This document shows positions 60,155 to 64,000 of a stretch of 64,000 nt of DNA, one piece after another (position 1 is the stretch's first letter; each line of letters begins with the position of its first letter). The stretch comes from Ancylobacter sonchi (GTDB lineage Bacteria; Pseudomonadota; Alphaproteobacteria; Rhizobiales; Xanthobacteraceae): assembly GCF_018390695.1 (NCBI RefSeq), contig NZ_JAHBGF010000019.1, forward strand, positions 1-64,000, written 5' to 3'. The notes under the pieces are model-generated. The model searched no databases. It was not told the origin of the DNA and saw nothing but the letters and a program-made list of their open reading frames with translations. Made by a program: the position numbers and the translations under genes.

Positions 60155-60889
60155 CTAAGCCGGGGCGTCGCTGCGCTCCGCCAGCCGCTTCAGCACCGGG
60201 CCGACGCCGGTCAGGAAAGTGTCGACGGCGTTGCGGATCATGGTCGCCCGGTCCACCGGCATGGGGAACCGGTACACGATCTCCCGCACGCCATAGTAGA
60301 AGATGCCGCCCTGAAGGGTCCAGAACAGCTCGACCTCTTCCGGGGTCGGCGGCTCGCCGCCCCCGAGGCCGAAGCTGGTGCGGGTGGCGAGGGTGATCGG
60401 CCGCAGGATCTGCTCCTCGACGGTGGCGGCGTAGCGCCGGTTGATGTCGACGCCGCGCAGACCGGCGAAGAGATAGATGCGGATCCATTCGGGGGTGAAG
60501 ATCGTTCCGGCGTAATCCTCGTAGAAGGCGACGATGCGCTCGCGGATCGGCCGGCTCTCGTCGAGCAGGCCCTCGCGCCACTGCGGCTTCCAGCGATTGA
60601 CGTAGATCTCCTGGTAGACGGCGGCGATCAGGTCGTCCTTGCTGGGGAAATAGCGGTAGAGCAGCGGCTGGGTCACGCCGAGCCGCTGGGCGAGCTCGCG
60701 GGTGCCGGCCTCGAAGCCGATCTCGGCGAACAGCTCGACAGCCTTGCGGACGAACTCCTTGTGCCGTTCTTCCGGCTTGTTGCGCGTGCGCCGGGGCGCC
60801 GGGGCCTTGCCCTCTGCCGCGGCCAATGAGGATGAGCGTCCCGCCATCGGTGTCGTCACGTTCCTTTCGTCCGCTGCCGCGTGTCTCAC
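60155..60889 (-). CDS. TetR/AcrR-family transcriptional regulator
   Basis: 244 residues from GTG at 60889, which overlaps the upstream oxygenase stop as GTGA; an ATG at 60847 (MAGRSSS) is an alternative start. The DNA-binding domain (about 38-90) reads FAEIGFEAGTRELAQRLGVTQPLLYRYFPSKDDL. The C-terminal domain resembles regulators of aromatic or steroid catabolism in size, nothing firmer. It is co-transcribed with the VOC and oxygenase genes, and the divergent promoter region 62613-62786 holds a TetR-sized palindrome it may bind. Confidence 0.9.
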   Translation of the reverse strand: MRHAAADERNVTTPMAGRSSSLAAAEGKAPAPRRTRNKPEERHKEFVRKAVELFAEIGFEAGTRELAQRLGVTQPLLYRYFPSKDDLIAAVYQEIYVNRWKPQWREGLLDESRPIRERIVAFYEDYAGTIFTPEWIRIYLFAGLRGVDINRRYAATVEEQILRPITLATRTSFGLGGGEPPTPEEVELFWTLQGGIFYYGVREIVYRFPMPVDRATMIRNAVDTFLTGVGPVLKRLAERSDAPA

Positions 60890-62124
60890 ACGACCGGATT
60901 ATCGGCATCGAGACCGAGTGCCAGACGCCCGAAGGCGGCATTGGCGACATCGGTGCTGAAGGCGATATGCGCGCTTATAGCATGGGCGTCGCGGAAGCGG
61001 CGCTGCTGGCTGCCCGCTAGGTAAAGCGCCTGCGCGCCGCTGCCGGCGTCGATCTCGTCGACCGCCTGCGTGGTGAGCTGCGTCGCAAAGGCGAGGTCGC
61101 GGCGATAGGCGAATTTCGTCACCATGTCCGGGACGTGGCCGTGCTCGGCATCGTGCATAGCCTCCTCGCAGATGGCGAGCATCATCCGCCTCGCATGGCT
61201 GAGCCGGGCGGCGGCGTTGCCGACATGGATCTGCAGGCTCTGCAACTCGGCCAGCCTTGCGCCGGTGTAGTTGGCCGCGCGCTTGCGGGTCGAGGCGACA
61301 TAGTCGGTGAGCGCGCCCTCGCCATTGCCGAGCCCGACGCCGGACAGGATGGCGGGGAACAGCGCGAAGACCGGCAGCCGGTAGAGCGGGGCGGGGTGGC
61401 GCCCGCTGCCCGGCGTCGCGCCGCCCTTGAGGTCGGTGACCGAGACGGTCATCTCCTCCGGCACGAACACCTCCTCGCAGACGACATCGTTGGAGCCGGT
61501 GCCCTTCAGCCCGGTGACGTGCCAGGTGTCGAGGATGCGGTAGTCGGCGCGGGGGACGAGGAAGACACGGTGATCGGGCGCCTCGCCCTCGGCGCGGACG
61601 ATGCCGGCCAGCATGTTCCACGAGCAGACGTCGACGCCGGAGGAGAACGGCCAGCGGCCGGAGACGACATAGCCGCCCGGCGCGCGGGCGACCTTCGCGG
61701 CGGGGAAGACGAAGGAGGAGGCGATCAGCGCATCGGGATCCTCCTTCCAGATGCGGTCCTGCGCGGCGGGCGGGAACATCGCCAGCATCCAGTGATGGCT
61801 GGCGAGATTGGTGAGGTTCCACGCCGTGGAGGCGCAGCCGGCGGCGAGCGCGGCGCCGATGGTGATCAGGCTCTCATAGCCGAGCTCGGCGCCGCCGATC
61901 GCCCGGGGCTGCAGCATGCGGTAGAGGCCGCTGTCATGCAGGTCGCGCTCGTTTTCCGGCGGCAGCCGGCGCAGTTCCTCGGCGCGCGGCGCCCGCTCGG
62001 CGAAGACCGAGGCGAGGTCGGTGGCGCGCTGGAGCAATTCGTCATGACGCTGCTCGTCCGGCGAACGCAGGGTGCGCGGCGCGGCGAGGGCAGGAGAGAC
62101 GAGGGGCGAGGCGGTGTCGGTCAT
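60886..62124 (-). CDS. Acyl-CoA-dehydrogenase-fold flavin-dependent monooxygenase (HsaA/DszC-like)
   Basis: 412 residues. The acyl-CoA dehydrogenase fold is clear: helical N-terminus with RMLQPRAIGGAELGYESLI, middle barrel GYVVSGRWPFSSGVDVCSWN and VTGLKGTGSNDVVCEEVFVP, C-terminal helical bundle. The W-x-F-x-S-G phrase and absence of the usual catalytic-glutamate context match group D two-component monooxygenases (HsaA, DszC, HpaB-C2-like), which use reduced flavin and O2 to hydroxylate aromatics or open rings. No flavin reductase is adjacent; the nearest is at 48485-49084. A VOC-family gene precedes it by 11 bp. Confidence 0.85.
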   Translation of the reverse strand: MTDTASPLVSPALAAPRTLRSPDEQRHDELLQRATDLASVFAERAPRAEELRRLPPENERDLHDSGLYRMLQPRAIGGAELGYESLITIGAALAAGCASTAWNLTNLASHHWMLAMFPPAAQDRIWKEDPDALIASSFVFPAAKVARAPGGYVVSGRWPFSSGVDVCSWNMLAGIVRAEGEAPDHRVFLVPRADYRILDTWHVTGLKGTGSNDVVCEEVFVPEEMTVSVTDLKGGATPGSGRHPAPLYRLPVFALFPAILSGVGLGNGEGALTDYVASTRKRAANYTGARLAELQSLQIHVGNAAARLSHARRMMLAICEEAMHDAEHGHVPDMVTKFAYRRDLAFATQLTTQAVDEIDAGSGAQALYLAGSQQRRFRDAHAISAHIAFSTDVANAAFGRLALGLDADNPVV

Positions 62125-62135
62125 CGCTTCCTCCC

Positions 62136-62612
62136 TCAGGCGCGCCGGCGGTCGAGGAACAGCGTCGCCTCGAGGTTCTCGCCCACCTGCTCGAAGCGGT
62201 CGGCGAGGCGCTTCAGCTCGGGAATGCGGGCGGTGTCGAGGCTGGCAACGTCCGGCCAGTCGACCTCGACGAGGTTGCCGCCGGGATCGCGCAGATAGAG
62301 CTGCACCGTGCCGTCCGGCATTTCGTTGACGCCGTTGCCGAAGGTCTTGTGGTCGATGAGGCCGGCGTCGCGGGCGCGCTCATACACGTCCATGAAGTCG
62401 TCCACATTGATGGCGAAGTGCTGGTAGTGCGGCGTGGTGTCGGGCAGGCCGAAGACGTGCAGCTGCTGGTCGCCGCAGCGCAGATACTGGGTGCGGAAGC
62501 CGAAATTATAGGTCGGGATCACCTCCATGCCGAACATCTCGACATAGAAGCGCACGGAGGCGTCGACGTCCCTGGCGCCGATCGACAGGTGATTGAGGCC
62601 GGTGGCTTTCAT
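62136..62612 (-). CDS. VOC-family protein (glyoxalase/dioxygenase-like)
   Basis: 158 residues, one pair of vicinal-oxygen-chelate modules. Metal-ligand positions look like GLNHLSIGARD (His at start), HYQHFAINV (His mid) and QLYLRDPGGNLVEVDW (Glu near the end), the standard H...E pattern. Families with this layout include glyoxalase I-type lyases, fosfomycin-resistance proteins and one-domain extradiol-like dioxygenases. Coupling with a flavin monooxygenase suggests a ring-cleaving or isomerising step. It is first in a leftward operon and diverges from the HisD-like gene. Confidence 0.88.
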   Translation of the reverse strand: MKATGLNHLSIGARDVDASVRFYVEMFGMEVIPTYNFGFRTQYLRCGDQQLHVFGLPDTTPHYQHFAINVDDFMDVYERARDAGLIDHKTFGNGVNEMPDGTVQLYLRDPGGNLVEVDWPDVASLDTARIPELKRLADRFEQVGENLEATLFLDRRRA

Positions 62613-62631
62613 GGCGTTCCTCCTTATTTAA

Positions 62632-62645
62632 TTATCGTTCGATAA
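62632..62645. promoter_or_regulatory. TetR-sized palindrome in the VOC/HisD-like divergent region
   Basis: TTATCG-TT-CGATAA, perfect 6-bp arms, 20 bp upstream of the VOC start. The half CGATAAATAAC occurs here (62640-62650) and again at 62709-62719, closer to the divergent HisD-like gene. Two sites 70 bp apart, one for each gene, fit control of both promoters by the TetR protein encoded in the VOC operon. Confidence 0.55.
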
Positions 62646-62701
62646 ATAACCTCAAGGGAGGCGACGGGCAAGGCAGGCTTGACACTCTCAGGCGATTTAG
62701 T

Positions 62702-62719
62702 TTTCACTCGATAAATAAC
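62702..62719. promoter_or_regulatory. Second, imperfect copy of the divergent-region operator
   Basis: TTTTCACTCGATAA followed by ATAAC. It shares the CGATAAATAAC half with 62640-62650 but its left arm is degenerate. It lies about 70-85 bp before the HisD-like gene start at 62787, which has GGGAGGA five bases upstream of its ATG. Confidence 0.45.
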
Positions 62720-62786
62720 AATCGATCGCTAGCGGATGCAAGGTGCATCGAAGCGGGTGCCGCAACGACGGCGCCGGGAGGAAAAC

Positions 62787-64000
62787 ATGGCCCGCCATCT
62801 CAAGACCGCGCGTTCCGTCGAGGAGCGCGCCGATGCCGACGCGCAGGTGCGCGCCACCGTCGAGACCATCCTCAAGGAGATCGAGAGCGGCGGCGACGCG
62901 GCGGTGCGGAGCTATTCGGAACGCTTCGACAAGTGGTCGCCGGCGAGCTTCCGCCTGTCCGACCAGGAGATCGAGGCGGCGCTGTCCGGGGTGTCGAAGT
63001 CCGATCTCGACGACATCCGCTTCGCGCAGGCGCAAGTGCGCAACTTTGCCGAGAAGCAGCGTGCCTGCATGCTCGACCTCGAGGTGGAGACGCTGCCGGG
63101 GGTGATCCTCGGCCACAAGAACGTGCCGGTGGAGCGGGTCGGCTGCTATGTGCCGGGCGGCAAATACCCGATGGTCGCCTCGGCGCATATGAGCGTCGTC
63201 ACCGCCAAGGTCGCGGGCGTGAAGAGCGTGGTGGCGGCGGCGCCGCCGTTCCGCAACGGGCCGCACCCGGCCATCGTCGCGGCGATGCATCTCGCCGGCG
63301 CCGACGAAATCCTGGTACTGGGCGGCGTGCAGGCGGTGGCGGCGATGGCATTGGGCACCGAGACCATCGCGCCGGTCGACATGCTGGTGGGGCCGGGAAA
63401 TGCCTTCGTCGCCGAGGCCAAGCGCCAGCTCTATGGCCGCGTCGGCATCGATCTGTTCGCCGGGCCGACCGAGACGCTGGTGATCGCCGACGACACGGTG
63501 GATGCCGAGATCTGCGCCACCGACCTGCTCGGGCAGGCCGAGCATGGGCCGACCTCGCCGGCGGTGCTGCTTACCAATTCGGAGAAGCTCGCGCGTGAGA
63601 CCATGGCCGAGATCGAACGGCTGCTGACCATCCTGCCGACGGCGGAGATCGCCTCCGCGGCATGGCGCGACTTCGGCGAGGTGATCGTCTGCGACAGCCT
63701 CAACGAGATGGTTGTCGAGGCCGACCGCATAGCCTCCGAACATGTGCAGGTGATGACCGCCGACCCGGACCATTTCCTCAACAATATGCGGAACTATGGT
63801 GCGCTGTTTCTCGGGCCGCGAACCAATGTCGCTTACGGCGACAAGGTGATCGGCACCAACCACACGCTGCCGACCAAGAAGGCGGCGCGCTACACTGGCG
63901 GGCTGTGGGTCGGCAAGTTCCTCAAGACCTGCACCTATCAGAAGGTGACAAGCGACGCGGCGAGCGCCGAAGTCGGCGAATATTGCTCGCGGCTGTGCGT
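62787..64000 (+). CDS. Histidinol-dehydrogenase-family protein (3' end outside window)
   Basis: At least 404 residues; the family is about 430, so only the last 25-30 residues are missing. Zinc and catalytic residues are kept: GQAEHG (Q250, H253), ASEHVQV (E318, H319), [10 protein letters not shown] (D352, H359), plus [13 protein letters not shown] and the AGPTE phrase. ATG at 62787 follows GGGAGG. True HisD oxidises L-histidinol to histidine, but no his genes are nearby, and many paralogues in catabolic loci oxidise other alcohols (for example HpsN, sulfopropanediol dehydrogenase). Its control region is shared with the VOC/monooxygenase/TetR operon, so a catabolic alcohol dehydrogenase is the better reading. 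Confidence 0.9.
   Translation, partial: MARHLKTARSVEERADADAQVRATVETILKEIESGGDAAVRSYSERFDKWSPASFRLSDQEIEAALSGVSKSDLDDIRFAQAQVRNFAEKQRACMLDLEVETLPGVILGHKNVPVERVGCYVPGGKYPMVASAHMSVVTAKVAGVKSVVAAAPPFRNGPHPAIVAAMHLAGADEILVLGGVQAVAAMALGTETIAPVDMLVGPGNAFVAEAKRQLYGRVGIDLFAGPTETLVIADDTVDAEICATDLLGQAEHGPTSPAVLLTNSEKLARETMAEIERLLTILPTAEIASAAWRDFGEVIVCDSLNEMVVEADRIASEHVQVMTADPDHFLNNMRNYGALFLGPRTNVAYGDKVIGTNHTLPTKKAARYTGGLWVGKFLKTCTYQKVTSDAASAEVGEYCSRLC

Overview
The window is high-G+C bacterial DNA. Dense short-gap operons, frequent 4-bp ATGA/GTGA gene overlaps and many solute-uptake systems (Dpp, TRAP, tripartite tricarboxylate, MetNIQ) suggest an alphaproteobacterium of the Hyphomicrobiales, perhaps Xanthobacteraceae-like. 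The taxonomic call is inference from gene content. I see no rRNA, tRNA, CRISPR array, insertion sequence or phage gene. This is an accessory uptake-and-catabolism region with nine complete or partial importers/exporters, nine local regulators and several orphan enzymes.

1-10 kb: a partial EamA permease, then a leftward five-gene dipeptide/opine-type ABC importer (4828-6450 back to 913), two tandem TetR paralogues, and a rightward aminomutase-like PLP enzyme (8693-9988). A near-identical promoter with an overlapping palindrome sits before both the ABC operon and the PLP enzyme, in the correct orientation for each, so the four transcription units look like one regulon.

10-18.5 kb: an SbcD/YhaO-like nuclease with a YhaN/SbcC-like ATPase, then a MetNIQ-type importer. 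The metN operon is preceded by a 66-codon small gene and, further upstream, by an 11-codon leader ORF with two adjacent UGU cysteine codons and a good ribosome binding site. A second MetQ-like protein diverges from it.

18.4-38.5 kb: aldo/keto reductase; a two-gene RND efflux system; a class III aminotransferase divergent from a PuuR-like XRE/cupin regulator; a leftward operon TRAP transporter - GSA-type aminotransferase - SDR - MFS with a LysR gene upstream; a four-gene YehZYXW-type osmoprotectant importer divergent from a membrane fatty-acid-desaturase-like enzyme.

38.8-50 kb: two Gfo/Idh/MocA dehydrogenases, each preceded by a copy of the same 69-bp element, run into a first tripartite tricarboxylate transporter (TctCBA). 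Facing them is a leftward set: flavin reductase, LLM monooxygenase, third Gfo/Idh/MocA, carboxymuconolactone-decarboxylase-like protein, LysR.

50-64 kb: a second TctCBA leads a leftward operon with an amidohydrolase, two cupins and a malate/lactate-type dehydrogenase. Upstream lie a low-G+C scar-like stretch, a CobW GTPase, an LVIVD-repeat protein, GntR and TetR regulators, an acyl-CoA-dehydrogenase-fold monooxygenase, a VOC protein and, divergently, a histidinol-dehydrogenase-family gene cut by the window edge. The likely theme is oxidative breakdown of several unidentified small organic acids or amines. Substrates cannot be named from sequence alone.
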